From Oscillospiraceae bacterium (lineage in GTDB: Bacteria > Bacillota > Clostridia > Oscillospirales > Ruminococcaceae): a stretch of 57,652 nucleotides of DNA. The position numbers and the translations under genes were made by a program. This document shows, in pieces, positions 42,263 to 50,286 of the stretch (positions within the stretch are counted from its first letter, which is position 1; each line of letters begins with the position of its first letter). The notes beneath the pieces were generated by a model. It ran no database searches. It was not told where the DNA came from and saw only the letters and a program-made list of their open reading frames with translations. Location: assembly GCA_022770625.1 (NCBI GenBank), contig JALEHK010000050.1, positions 1 through 57,652 on the forward strand. The letters are read 5' to 3'.

Positions 42263-43384
42263 TTACTCTTTTAGTTCCCCGTTTGCGAGCGCCTTCAGAT
42301 ATGCGTTGATAAATCCGTCGAGATCGCCGTCCATGACCGCGTTGACGTTGCCGGTCTCAAAGTTGGTACGGTGATCCTTGACCATCGTATAGGGCATAAA
42401 GACATAGGAGCGGATCTGGCTTCCCCAGCCGATCTGCTTCTGGTCGCCCTTGATGTCCTCGATCTTGTCCAGATGCTGCTGAATCTTGATTGCGAGCAGC
42501 TTGGACTTTAACATTCTCATCGCGACGTCCTTGTTCTGGTACTGGCTTCGCTCCACCTGGCAGGAAACGACGATGCCGGTCGCAAGGTGGATGATACGGA
42601 CAGCCGAAGAGGTCTTGTTGACCTTCTGTCCGCCTGCGCCCGATGCGCGATAAACCTCGACTCGGATATCCTCCGGCTTGACCACGATATTGGTGTCCAC
42701 GTCCTCCATCGTCGGCATAACCTCAACTGACGCGAACGAGGTCTGTCTCCGCCCGGAAGCGTCAAACGGCGATACCCGGACAAGACGGTGGATGCCGTTT
42801 TCCGACTTCAGGAAGCCGTAAGCGTTTCTTCCCTCGATCTGGATCGAAGCGGACTTGATTCCGGCCTCATCGCCCTCCTGATAGTCGAGAACGGTGACCT
42901 TGTAGCCATGTGCCTCCGCCCAGTGGGAATACATCCGGTAGAGCATACTGACCCAGTCCTGTGCTTCCGTTCCGCCCGCACCGGCGTGGAAGGTAAGGAT
43001 GGCGTCCTTTTCGTCATACTCGCCCGAAAGGAGCGTTTCAAGACGGGCGGTCTCAATGCCTTTATTGAGTTCCTCCATCTGTTCATCGATCTCCGGGATC
43101 ATCGACTCGTCCTCATCCTCGTCCGCCATCTCAATCATAACCTCGAGATCGTCGTAAAGGGAGGTCAGACGGTTATACTCCTCGATCGTCGATTTCAGCG
43201 AACCGGTCTTTTTAAGGACTTCCTGCGATTTTTCCGCATCATCCCAAAAGCCCGGCTGTGCGGCCTGCTGTTCAAGCTCCTCGACCTGCACGGTAATGCG
43301 GTCGATGCCGAGCGCCTGTTTTAAGTCATCGAGTTCCGGCTTTTTGGCCTTGAGCGCGAGTGCGCGTTCTTCCATTGCTAACAT
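42263..43384 (-). CDS. prfB: Peptide chain release factor 2
   Basis: A 373-residue RF2 recognising UAA/UGA. The stop-codon anticodon tripeptide SPF (VSPFDASGR) and the GGQ peptidyl-hydrolysis motif (SGAGGQKVNKT) are intact. The frame is continuous from ATG 43384 (GGAAAGG upstream) through the N-terminal helical region, so the programmed +1 frameshift found in many prfB genes is absent. A 135-base leader follows its promoter. Confidence 0.96.
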   Translation of the reverse strand: MLAMEERALALKAKKPELDDLKQALGIDRITVQVEELEQQAAQPGFWDDAEKSQEVLKKTGSLKSTIEEYNRLTSLYDDLEVMIEMADEDEDESMIPEIDEQMEELNKGIETARLETLLSGEYDEKDAILTFHAGAGGTEAQDWVSMLYRMYSHWAEAHGYKVTVLDYQEGDEAGIKSASIQIEGRNAYGFLKSENGIHRLVRVSPFDASGRRQTSFASVEVMPTMEDVDTNIVVKPEDIRVEVYRASGAGGQKVNKTSSAVRIIHLATGIVVSCQVERSQYQNKDVAMRMLKSKLLAIKIQQHLDKIEDIKGDQKQIGWGSQIRSYVFMPYTMVKDHRTNFETGNVNAVMDGDLDGFINAYLKALANGELKE

Positions 43385-43526
43385 AATTTATTTCCTTTCC
43401 GTTTTGACGTTTCTTTTCCTGTCCGATCGAAAGCGGCGTCAGTAGCGGTGTAATCTCAGCATTTCTTTTTTCCTTCGGCTTTTTTTCAGCCTGCCTTATT
43501 GAGTTTTACAGCATTATACATTTTAT

Positions 43527-43555
43527 ATTATACCCAATTTTTTCCCTTCTGTAAA
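43527..43555 (-). promoter_or_regulatory. Promoter of prfB
   Basis: Minus strand TTTACA (43555-43550), 17-base spacer, TATAAT (43532-43527). The 366-base gap 43385-43751 holds this promoter and the divergent one of the GNAT gene, and no other gene. Confidence 0.7.
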
Positions 43556-43685
43556 GATTTTCCGGAAAATTCCCGCCAATTGAGCCGTTGTCCGACGTGG
43601 ACTGTATATATGCACGCAGATCATGTGAAAAATTCATATCGGATACGACCTTTTCTTTTTGATGCCCGCTTATTTCCCGGATTTC

Positions 43686-43714
43686 TTGACAATCGATCAG
43701 CATCGGAGTACAAT
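43686..43714 (+). promoter_or_regulatory. Promoter of the ElaA-like GNAT gene
   Basis: Consensus TTGACA (43686-43691), 17-base spacer, TACAAT (43709-43714), about 37 bases before the start. Confidence 0.75.
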
Positions 43715-43751
43715 TCAATAAACACGCATAATTATAAAGGAGTGCTTCACA

Positions 43752-44189
43752 ATGAAACTGATCTGCAAACATTTTAACGACCTGACTACAAAAGAACTGT
43801 ATGAGATTCTGCGGCTGAGGGTCGATGTTTTTGTTGTCGAGCAGAAATGTTCCTACTCCGAAGTGGATGGAAAAGACCTCGACGCATGGCATCTCTGGTT
43901 TGAGGATGAGGACGGAATTGCCGGATACCTACGTCTGCTCGCGCCCGGCGTCTCCTTCAAGGAAGCGTCGATCGGACGGGTGATCGCGAAAAAGCGCCGC
44001 TGCGGAATCGGAAGCAAACTGATGCAGGCCGGAATCGAAAAGATGAAGGAAATTTACGGGGATACCGATATCCGGATTGAAGCGCAGGTCTATGCCCGGG
44101 AATTTTACGAAAAAGCCGGTTTTGTAAAGGTTTCAGAGGAATTTCTGGACGACGGGATCCCGCATATCGAGATGCTCCGGAAGGGATAA
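43752..44189 (+). CDS. GNAT acetyltransferase, ElaA-like
   Basis: A 145-residue acetyltransferase. The N-terminus LYEILRLRVDVFVVEQ is typical of the ElaA group, the acetyl-CoA loop is KKRRCGIGSKLM near 78-89, and the end IEAQVYAREFYEKAGF is the canonical strand-helix. The ATG follows AAAGGAG. Substrate unknown. It has its own consensus promoter. Confidence 0.9.
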   Translation: MKLICKHFNDLTTKELYEILRLRVDVFVVEQKCSYSEVDGKDLDAWHLWFEDEDGIAGYLRLLAPGVSFKEASIGRVIAKKRRCGIGSKLMQAGIEKMKEIYGDTDIRIEAQVYAREFYEKAGFVKVSEEFLDDGIPHIEMLRKG

Positions 44190-44269
44190 GCGTTCTGCGG
44201 CAAAATCTCGCTCCGTTTCTTTTCAAATTCGTTCATAAATAAGTCTCCATTTTTTCCGAAAAGTATGCT

Positions 44270-44275
44270 ATAATG
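44270..44275 (+). promoter_or_regulatory. Extended -10 promoter of the RING/DUF2628 gene
   Basis: TGCTATAAT gives an extended -10 (TATAAT 44270-44275) without a good -35 box, about 64 bases upstream of the start. Confidence 0.55.
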
Positions 44276-44338
44276 GTATTTACACCAGATGAAAAGGCTT
44301 TTTTCAAATACAAAAACCGATTTTGGAAAGGAAACAGT

Positions 44339-45340
44339 ATGCTTCAATACGAAGGGGCCGAGTGCCCTTACTGCCATCAGGCGCTGCACGACGGCGACGA
44401 CATTACGGTATGTCCGATCTGCGGCGCTCCCTACCATAGGGAATGCGCAAAAAAAGCGGGCGGCTGCGTCTTGGAAGATCTGCACAAGGAAGGCCGGCAG
44501 TGGCAGAAAATTGCCCGTCCGGGTGCCTCGACGATCGACGGATTCTCCGAGCGGCGCTGCTCACGCTGCGGGACGCTTGCCTCTCCCGGCGCAAAATACT
44601 GCGAGATCTGCGGAAACCCGCTGGATAACGAACAGCCGGATGAACCGCCCTACACTGCGGGGATGAACGGCACCGGCAATAACGCCGATCCGTCACGCCA
44701 AGCTCCCCCCTACCAGATGCCGTTTGACCCGTTCGTCAATCCGATGGGCGGACTGGATCCGGAGGAGATGATCGATGATGTTCCCGCCAAGGACGCCGCC
44801 GTCTACATCCGTCAGAATACTCCCTATTTTCTCCCGAAGTTCAAGGAATTTTTCCGCAAGGATAAGGAAAACCGCAAGAGTTTTTCATGGAACTGGGCGG
44901 CGTTTCTGTTCGATACTTATTATCTCTTTTACCGGAAGATGTACGGACTGGGCGCAATTGTGCTCGTCCTTTCGACTATTCTGTCGGTCCCGTCGCTTCT
45001 GATGAGCTTTGATAATCTCGCGACCCTCATCAATCCCGACAGCTCGTTTGTAAACGCGATCGGCATCAGCCCGGATAAACTGCTGATTCTCTACAATCTC
45101 TGCGGGTTTCTATCGATGGTGCTCAAAGCGGTCATCGCCGCCGGAGTCAACCGTGTCTATGCGGGACAGTCGATCAAAAAGATCAAGAAACTCCGAAGCG
45201 AACATACTGAGGATGAGCAGTACCATGCAGCGCTGGCCGCAAAGGGCGGCGTTTCGATCATCGGCGTACTGATCGCTTTCGCGGTCACGATCGCCGTTTC
45301 GGCCGCACTCTCCGCCATATTCATGCCGTATATCGGGTAA
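44339..45340 (+). CDS. Prokaryotic RING-finger / zinc-ribbon membrane protein with DUF2628 domain
   Basis: About 333 residues. Residues 5-45 form a RING-like zinc finger (CPYCHQAL, CPICGAPYHRECAKKAGGC), then a second ribbon (CSRCGTL...CEICGNPL) near 81-105. A flexible Pro-rich linker leads to a DUF2628 membrane domain with a signature SFSWNWAAFLFDTYYLFYRKMY, followed by about three helices to the end. Such proteins are frequent in Clostridia and their role is not known. ATG 44339 follows GGAAAGG. Confidence 0.85.
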   Translation: MLQYEGAECPYCHQALHDGDDITVCPICGAPYHRECAKKAGGCVLEDLHKEGRQWQKIARPGASTIDGFSERRCSRCGTLASPGAKYCEICGNPLDNEQPDEPPYTAGMNGTGNNADPSRQAPPYQMPFDPFVNPMGGLDPEEMIDDVPAKDAAVYIRQNTPYFLPKFKEFFRKDKENRKSFSWNWAAFLFDTYYLFYRKMYGLGAIVLVLSTILSVPSLLMSFDNLATLINPDSSFVNAIGISPDKLLILYNLCGFLSMVLKAVIAAGVNRVYAGQSIKKIKKLRSEHTEDEQYHAALAAKGGVSIIGVLIAFAVTIAVSAALSAIFMPYIG

Positions 45341-45378
45341 CCCCGACGGGATACATCACACTTTTGGGAGGAATAAAA

Positions 45379-45675
45379 ATGGTTCGTCATATTGTTATGT
45401 GGAACTTAAAGCCCGAAGCCGCCGGGCACACCAAAGCGGAAAACGCACAGCTGATGAAGGAAAAGCTGGAAGGTCTTCTGGGCAAGGTCGAAGGAATGCT
45501 TTCGGCGCAGGTCACCACCAACTTCACTCCGGGCGGAATCGATGTCTGCCTCGTCTCGACCCATACCGATAAAGCTGCTCTTGACATCTACCAGAACCAT
45601 CCCGCTCACCTTGAGGTCAAGAAATTCGTCCATGAGGTTATCGAAAGCCGCGTCTGCCATGACGCAGAGATCTAA
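45379..45675 (+). CDS. Dabb (stress-responsive A/B barrel) domain protein
   Basis: A 98-residue dimeric ferredoxin-like barrel protein: VRHIVMWNLKPEA at the start, GIDVCLVSTHTDKAAL in the middle and YQNHPAHLEVKKFV near the end are the family hallmarks. ATG 45379 follows GGGAGG. Role unknown. It is followed after 18 bases by a small membrane protein. Confidence 0.9.
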   Translation: MVRHIVMWNLKPEAAGHTKAENAQLMKEKLEGLLGKVEGMLSAQVTTNFTPGGIDVCLVSTHTDKAALDIYQNHPAHLEVKKFVHEVIESRVCHDAEI

Positions 45676-45693
45676 CAGACGGGAGCGTTTGAT

Positions 45694-45972
45694 TTGATAA
45701 AAAAACGTCCCTACCTGCTGACTATTGCAGCGCTTGTCCTTCTGGTGCTGGCGCTGATCGTCGATAATTTTGTAGTTCGTCTTTCAACCGCCGCCTTTAC
45801 GGTCATTATTCTAATCGTTCTGGTTTTGGAGGTTGTGAGCTTTATCATGATCCGGCGTGCGTTCAATGCCGAATTGAAAAAGAGCACGGTTCACCCCGTT
45901 TCGGAAACTCTTTCTGAAGAACCTTCCGGAGAACTTTCTGACGAACAAGCTTCTTCAGAAAAAGAAGCTTAA
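45694..45972 (+). CDS. Small two-helix membrane protein, unknown
   Basis: A 92-residue protein starting at TTG 45694 with GGGAG about 8 bases upstream. Two hydrophobic helices (about 7-28 and 33-52) are followed by a short acidic Ser/Glu-rich tail. I do not recognise a family. It ends at a good terminator and is likely co-transcribed with the Dabb gene. Confidence 0.6.
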   Translation: MIKKRPYLLTIAALVLLVLALIVDNFVVRLSTAAFTVIILIVLVLEVVSFIMIRRAFNAELKKSTVHPVSETLSEEPSGELSDEQASSEKEA

Positions 45973-45984
45973 CAAATCGCTTCG

Positions 45985-46013
45985 CAGACCGCTTTTCAGC
46001 GGTCTGTTTTTTA
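45985..46013 (+). terminator. Terminator after the small membrane protein
   Basis: CAGACCGC-TTTTCA-GCGGTCTG followed by TTTTTTATT. Confidence 0.9.
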
Positions 46014-46458
46014 TTGTCCAAAACAACAAAAGGAGGTGTTTTTGATATCGCACCATGCAGATATTGGAACACGGGCAGGAACATGAGAGGACCGGAGTAT
46101 CTGGATTTCGGCATTTTGAATCCGCTGATTCTGAAAATCATGCCGGGAAAACAGTACCAGACGGCGACAGCAAAAAGTATTCCCGCATGGGCGCTGCATT
46201 TTATGGGACAGACGGAAGCGGGAATGCAAACCATGCTGATCCGGATACCGGATCACGTCAGTCTAGAATCGATTGAGGCCATAATGAATCACTTGCACTT
46301 TGATGTTGAGACCGATGGCTTTTACGGTGCGTATTGGGCGTGTGCCGGCGGATGACCGTCTGACCATCACCACCACCATTGCCGACGGAATGCCTACCAT
46401 GGACTATGCGGACATCAAAAGTCCGGTTTTGCAAGCACGAAAATCGAAAAAATTTGTC
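46014..46458 (+). pseudogene. Decayed coding sequence, probably frameshifted
   Basis: A frame at 46014-46355 gives a protein-like stretch (GPEYLDFGILNPLILKIMPG, then a helical IRIPDHVSLESIEAIMNHL) that stops; a different frame continues from about 46333 to a TAA near 46463 with another protein-like run (RVPADDRLTITTTIADG). This looks like one gene split by a frameshift, without a matching start signal. I do not recognise the family. The thiamine-operon promoter overlaps its end. Confidence 0.35.
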
Positions 46459-46487
46459 TTGTAATTTTTGCATGATTGGTGTATACT
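46459..46487 (+). promoter_or_regulatory. Promoter of the thiamine operon
   Basis: TTGTAA (46459-46464), 17-base spacer, TATACT (46482-46487), directly ahead of the TPP riboswitch. Confidence 0.75.
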
Positions 46488-46497
46488 AATGAAAGCA

Positions 46498-46596
46498 TAA
46501 ATACAGGGGAGCTTGTATCAGCAGGCTGAGAGGAAGTAATCATACTTCGACCCTACAACCTGATGCGGATAATGCCGCCGTAGGAAGTCATGCATG
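46498..46596 (+). ncRNA. TPP riboswitch (THI element)
   Basis: The conserved THI-box blocks are all present in order: GGGGAGC, GCTGAGAGGAAG, CGACCCT, ACCTGATGCGGATAATGCCGCCGTAGGAA. It binds thiamine pyrophosphate. An intrinsic terminator follows, so TPP should end transcription before thiW. Confidence 0.97.
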
Positions 46597-46618
46597 AAGT
46601 CATGCGTAAAGATTTTTT

Positions 46619-46655
46619 ACAGGAGACAGCCGCCGGGGTTGTCTCCTGTTTTTGT
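46619..46655 (+). terminator. Terminator controlled by the TPP riboswitch
   Basis: ACAGGAGACAG and its near complement TTGTCTCCTGT close a stem with 9-base loop, followed by TTTTTG. It is the expected off-state terminator of the riboswitch. Confidence 0.88.
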
Positions 46656-46679
46656 TTATCCTTTCAGAGAGGAGGAAAT

Positions 46680-46850
46680 GAGGCCCACATAACCGTGGCG
46701 GACTGAGGGGGAGCGCCCTGAGTCTTGTAGAGCAGCGATGGGAAGCCGTGTTCCGGCGTGAGAGGACACCAGTGAGTGTCGACCGAACTTCCGAGCGGGA
46801 TATCCAACGAGGGATTGCCGCACCTATTTTGGAAGCGTCGCTGTGTACAG
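46680..46850 (+). ncRNA. Structured leader RNA of unknown class ahead of thiW
   Basis: About 170 bases without an ORF but with many compatible stems: CCAC/GTGG (46685-46698), GACTgAGGG/CCCTgAGTC (46701-46724), GGAAG/CTTCC enclosing CCG/CGG and GACAC/GTGTC (46741-46792), GCGG/CCGC enclosing ATCC/GGAT (46795-46821), and an outer CAGCGA/TCGCTG (46733-46738 with 46838-46843). It lies between the TPP terminator and the thiW ribosome-binding site. Size and branching recall orphan RNA classes such as raiA, but I cannot confirm any family from memory. Confidence 0.55.
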
Positions 46851-46884
46851 CCCGTTTCCCGATTTTCTTAAAGGAGAGCTGAAA

Positions 46885-47403
46885 ATGAAAAAAGTGAATA
46901 TCAAAAAGCTGGCCGTTGCCGGTGTTTTCTGTGCCGTTGCCGTTGTGGGAAGTATGTTTTCCTTCCCGGTATTTGGTAGCAAATGCGCGCCCGTGCAGCA
47001 TATGGTCAATATTCTGTGCGCGGTTTTACTGGGACCGGGTTATGGTTTGGGGGCAGCTTTTGCGGCGTCTCTGATCCGCAATCTGCTGGGGTTGGGAAGC
47101 CTGCTGGCTTTTCCGGGCAGTATGTTTGGCGCTCTGCTCTGCGGCCTGATCTACAAAAAGACCAAAAACATCCCGGCTACGCTTGCAGGAGAGGTTTTCG
47201 GTACAGCGGTTCTGGGCGGTCTGTGCGCCTATCCCATTGCGATCCTCTTTATGGGAAAGAGCGCCGCTGAGCTCGCGTTCTATGTCTACATCATCCCATT
47301 TCTGATTTCTACGGCCGCCGGCGCGCTTATTTCTGCCGTTTTGATTTTCTGCCTGAAAAAGAGCGGTGTTCTGCGCACCATGCAGGAATCTCTTGACCGG
47401 TGA
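46885..47403 (+). CDS. thiW: ECF transporter S component ThiW
   Basis: A 172-residue membrane protein with about five to six helices; KLAVAGVFCAVAVVGSMFSFPVFG at the N-terminus, a KCAPVQHMVNILCAVLLGPGYG segment and LLGLGSLLAFPGSMFGALL are ThiW hallmarks. ThiW is thought to bring in the thiazole precursor (HET) with shared EcfA/A'/T. ATG 46885 follows AAAGGAG. First gene of the thiamine operon. Confidence 0.92.
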   Translation: MKKVNIKKLAVAGVFCAVAVVGSMFSFPVFGSKCAPVQHMVNILCAVLLGPGYGLGAAFAASLIRNLLGLGSLLAFPGSMFGALLCGLIYKKTKNIPATLAGEVFGTAVLGGLCAYPIAILFMGKSAAELAFYVYIIPFLISTAAGALISAVLIFCLKKSGVLRTMQESLDR

Positions 47404-47457
47404 GAAAGAGTGAGTATGGACAGATAAAAAACATTTCGAACAGTTCTTGATATTCCG

Positions 47458-47520
47458 CTGCCGCTCCTTTGGGAGCGGCAGTTTTCAGCGGCACATTGGG
47501 GGCACCACCTTGCTGCCGCT
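47458..47520 (+). promoter_or_regulatory. Attenuator-like leader between thiW and thiD
   Basis: CTGCCGCTCC/GGAGCGGCAG (47458-47481) forms a terminator with TTTT. Directly after it AGCGGCA (47487-47493) pairs with TGCCGCT (47514-47520) around a 20-base loop holding GGGGGCACCACC. The same 7-8 base units (GCGGCA and TGCCGC) occur in all four arms, so alternative pairings that exclude the terminator are possible. This looks like a terminator/antiterminator switch inside the operon. Confidence 0.55.
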
Positions 47521-47559
47521 ATAAAAAACAATGCTGAAAGCTGAAAGGAGAAAAACAAA

Positions 47560-48354
47560 ATGAAAATGAAAACAGCATTGACCATTGCAGGAAGCGATTG
47601 TAGTGGAGGCGCCGGTATTCAGGCAGATCTGAAAACGATGACCGTCAATGGCGTATACGCCATGAGCGCGATCACCGCTCTCACCGCCCAGAACACAACC
47701 GGCGTCGCAGGAATATTAGAGGTCACCCCTGATTTTCTGAAACAGCAGATCGACATGATCTTTGATGACATCCGTCCGGATGCCGTAAAGATCGGCATGG
47801 TATCGTCCAGCGCTCTGATTCGCGTGATTGCGGAGCGATTACGGTTTTATCATGCGGAGAATATCGTGGTCGATCCGGTAATGGTAGCTACCTCCGGCTC
47901 CGCCCTGATGAAGAACGATGCCGTTGAAACGCTGATCGATCAGCTGCTGCCGCTCGCGACTCTCGTAACGCCCAATATCCCAGAAGCTCAGGTGCTTTCC
48001 GGAATGTCCATCGAGACAGAGGAAGAGATGGAAGCCGCGGCCAGAAAGATCGGAGATGCCTGCCACTGCGCAGTTTTAGTCAAGGGCGGACACAATATCA
48101 ACGATGCGAACGATCTTTTGTACACGGATGGGAAACTTCAGTGGTTTTATGGGAAGCGCATCGATAATCCCAACACTCATGGAACCGGCTGCACTCTCTC
48201 CAGTGCGATCGCGGCCAATCTGGCCAAGGGCTATCCCCTGACGCAGTCGGTACAGAAGGCCAAAGAATACATCTCCGGTGCTCTGGCGGCTATGCTGGAT
48301 CTGGGAAAAGGTTCCGGCCCTATGAACCACGCCTTCATGCTTCCGCAGGAATGA
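47560..48354 (+). CDS. thiD: Hydroxymethylpyrimidine/phosphomethylpyrimidine kinase ThiD
   Basis: A 264-residue ribokinase-fold enzyme that makes HMP-PP from HMP in two steps. Signature GSDCSGGAGIQADLKT near 8-23, QNTTGVAGI, DPVMVATSG near 106-114 and NTHGTGCTLSSAIAANLA near 206-223 (anion hole and base Asp-like position) are present. The Shine-Dalgarno is GAAAGGAG. Confidence 0.96.
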   Translation: MKMKTALTIAGSDCSGGAGIQADLKTMTVNGVYAMSAITALTAQNTTGVAGILEVTPDFLKQQIDMIFDDIRPDAVKIGMVSSSALIRVIAERLRFYHAENIVVDPVMVATSGSALMKNDAVETLIDQLLPLATLVTPNIPEAQVLSGMSIETEEEMEAAARKIGDACHCAVLVKGGHNINDANDLLYTDGKLQWFYGKRIDNPNTHGTGCTLSSAIAANLAKGYPLTQSVQKAKEYISGALAAMLDLGKGSGPMNHAFMLPQE

Positions 48355-48367
48355 GGGTACAGCTATC

Positions 48368-48964
48368 ATGAGCACGATTATTGTTTCGATCTTTACTGTC
48401 GCGTACTATATCGTGACCATCTTTCTGGTACGGAAAGTAAAATTTTCGACCCGGGATCTTTGCCTGTGCGCCGTTGTGATCGCCATGACGCTGATCCTTC
48501 AATCGATCCGTTTTCTTCTGCCTACGGGCGCAACGATTTGTCTTTGCTCCCCGGTTCCGCTGATGCTGTTGGCAGTGGTGAAAGATTACCGTCTGGCTAT
48601 TCTCAGCGGCTGGGTTTGCGGACTGCTCGCATTGGTTCTGATCCCGGGCTGGCAGTTGGTTCATTGGGGACAGTTTTTCGTGGAACACATGATCTGCTTC
48701 TCCTGCCTAGGCTACACAGGTGTTTTCGGCACGGATAAGCAGTATAAAATCATCGGAGGCATGGTTCTGGCCTCCTGCCTGAAGATCGCGGGACACCTTT
48801 TCAGCGGTGTCCTGTTCTTCTCCCAGAACGCATGGGACGGCTGGAGCGCATGGGGGTACAGCTGGACATATAACCTGTCTCAGAATGTTCCTTTGTGCAT
48901 TCTGTCGGCCATCATTGTTCTGTTGCTGCCGTTAAAAACGCTGAAAAGAATTGTAAACAGGTGA
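48368..48964 (+). CDS. thiT: Energy-coupled thiamine transporter ThiT
   Basis: A 198-residue S component with six helices: an N-terminal helix, KFSTRDLCLCAVVIAMTLILQ, LPTGATICLCSPVPLML, and the thiamine-binding end AWGYSWTYNLSQNVP near 164-178. It imports thiamine with shared ECF ATPases. It starts 14 bases after thiD and ends 5 bases before tenA. Confidence 0.92.
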   Translation: MSTIIVSIFTVAYYIVTIFLVRKVKFSTRDLCLCAVVIAMTLILQSIRFLLPTGATICLCSPVPLMLLAVVKDYRLAILSGWVCGLLALVLIPGWQLVHWGQFFVEHMICFSCLGYTGVFGTDKQYKIIGGMVLASCLKIAGHLFSGVLFFSQNAWDGWSAWGYSWTYNLSQNVPLCILSAIIVLLLPLKTLKRIVNR

Positions 48965-48968
48965 TCAA

Positions 48969-49628
48969 ATGAATACAGTACAAACGCTGCTGGATGCAGT
49001 AAAAGATATCTGGAGCCAATACCACGTTCATCCTTTCGTTTTGGGAATCCGGGACGGAACACTGGATCGGGAGAAATTCCGGTATTACATCATTCAGGAC
49101 TATCTGTACCTGATGGATTACGCGAGAACCTTTGCCATCGGCGTGGCGAAGGCCAGAAGCAAGGAAACTGCCAACCTTTTCGCTAAATATATCGCGGTGA
49201 TGAACGGTGAATTGGACGTTCACAGCGGATATATGGGCAAGTTAGGAGTCACACAGGAGGAAGTCGAAACGGCGAAACAGTCTCTCGACAGCCTGTCCTA
49301 TACCTCTTATATGCTCCGCGTGGCATATGAGGACGGGGAAGCCGAGATCCTTACGGCAATCCTCTCCTGCGCGTACAGTTACGAGGTGATCGCCAAAAAG
49401 ATGGTAGCGGACGCGCCGGATTCGGTCAACGATCCCTTTTACGGCGATTGGATCAGGGGCTATGCCTCCGAGAGATACGCCGGGGAGAATGCAGTGCTAT
49501 TGGATATACTGGAGAAGATGACAGGGCAGTATACGGAATCCCAGCTGGATCATCTGAAAGAAATCTTTGTGGCCTGCTCTCGCTATGAACTGGCGTTTTG
49601 GGAGATGTCCTGGAACAGAAAACTGTAA
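48969..49628 (+). CDS. tenA: Thiaminase II / aminopyrimidine aminohydrolase TenA
   Basis: A 219-residue all-helical enzyme that salvages HMP from degraded thiamine. The catalytic cysteine lies in ILSCAYSYEVIAKK near 137, with YRYY-like IIQDYLYLMDYAR near 40-52 and YASERYAGE near 163. Last gene of the thiamine operon. Confidence 0.95.
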   Translation: MNTVQTLLDAVKDIWSQYHVHPFVLGIRDGTLDREKFRYYIIQDYLYLMDYARTFAIGVAKARSKETANLFAKYIAVMNGELDVHSGYMGKLGVTQEEVETAKQSLDSLSYTSYMLRVAYEDGEAEILTAILSCAYSYEVIAKKMVADAPDSVNDPFYGDWIRGYASERYAGENAVLLDILEKMTGQYTESQLDHLKEIFVACSRYELAFWEMSWNRKL

Positions 49629-49943
49629 GAAAGTAAATATGGATAGAAAAACCGGGAGGAACGCCGCTGATGACGATCCTCCCGGTTTTGTAATGAACTC
49701 TAAAAGATACATTATTGAGTTTTGCGGAGCAAAATTCGGTAGCGTCCGAGGAGCTTTGCTCCGCAGCGTTCTACCATAAGCATTTACCTCCTGTTTTTTG
49801 GCATGAAAAAAGGGGCTCAACTTTTCAGTCAAGCCCCCGTGGGAAGTTCCTCCCTTCTCCGCCATGATACAAAAATACCGCCCGTAGTCTCGTTTGGGCG
49901 GTACTTTGTGTAAGATTGGCAGTCCATTATTAAGTTTTTTATT
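49629..49943. other. Hairpin-rich gap after tenA, including the operon terminator
   Basis: The tenA terminator is AAAACCGGGAGGA/TCCTCCCGGTTTT (49647-49690). Then a perfect 10-bp inverted repeat GCGGAGCAAA/TTTGCTCCGC (49718-49761), a GGGGCT/AGCCCC hairpin near 49813-49838, and on the minus strand a terminator TACCGCCC/GGGCGGTA with T-run (49870-49904) that has no obvious gene before it. No coding region is seen. Confidence 0.6.
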
Positions 49944-50234
49944 ATGTTTCCTTTGTACACCGTTGCATCAGGATCAGGATTATCATTGCGTCATCGTTAT
50001 GCGGCAAAGGCACTGGCGATTGTTCCGCATAGTGCAGATATTTATTATTGGCTGATTCATGCGATACATAAACAGGGGCACACTGAGATTGCCAGAAGTG
50101 AGTTGCGGACAGCTAAGCATAGACTACTTGAGGAAGACTATATTCTTCTGGGACGGGAATTACAGACAGATGATCTGAAAAGACAGATTCGCATGATGCT
50201 TGCTCAGCTGATGGAGCTTGAACAAAAATTATAA
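49944..50234 (+). pseudogene. Remnant of a BTAD-type transcriptional activator domain
   Basis: A 96-residue frame whose middle (AAKALAIVPHSADIYYWLIHAI, then HTEIARSELRTAKHRLLEEDY) looks like the helical repeats of bacterial transcriptional activator domains found at the end of SARP/LuxR-like regulators. No DNA-binding part, no clear ribosome-binding site and an abrupt start suggest a truncated relic. Confidence 0.5.
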
Positions 50235-50237
50235 TAA

Positions 50238-50280
50238 CAAAAAGGGAAAGTGCTGAAAGTTCAATCGCTCTCAGCACTTC
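50238..50280 (-). terminator. Terminator of the 112-residue orphan gene
   Basis: AAGTGCTGA/TCAGCACTT stem, then TCCCTTTTTG on the minus strand. Confidence 0.65.
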
Positions 50281-50286
50281 CTTTAG

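Noticed and set aside
41901-42374. A 157-codon frame spanning the gap between the AadE-like gene and prfB
   Set aside because: It runs antisense into both flanking genes and through the hairpins; there is no start signal. It may reflect an interspersed repeat but not a gene.
47458-47520. Firm call of an HMP-PP riboswitch before thiD
   Set aside because: The known class is embedded in a terminator stem; here the candidate stem lacks a T-run and I cannot check the consensus, so it is kept only as an attenuator-like element.
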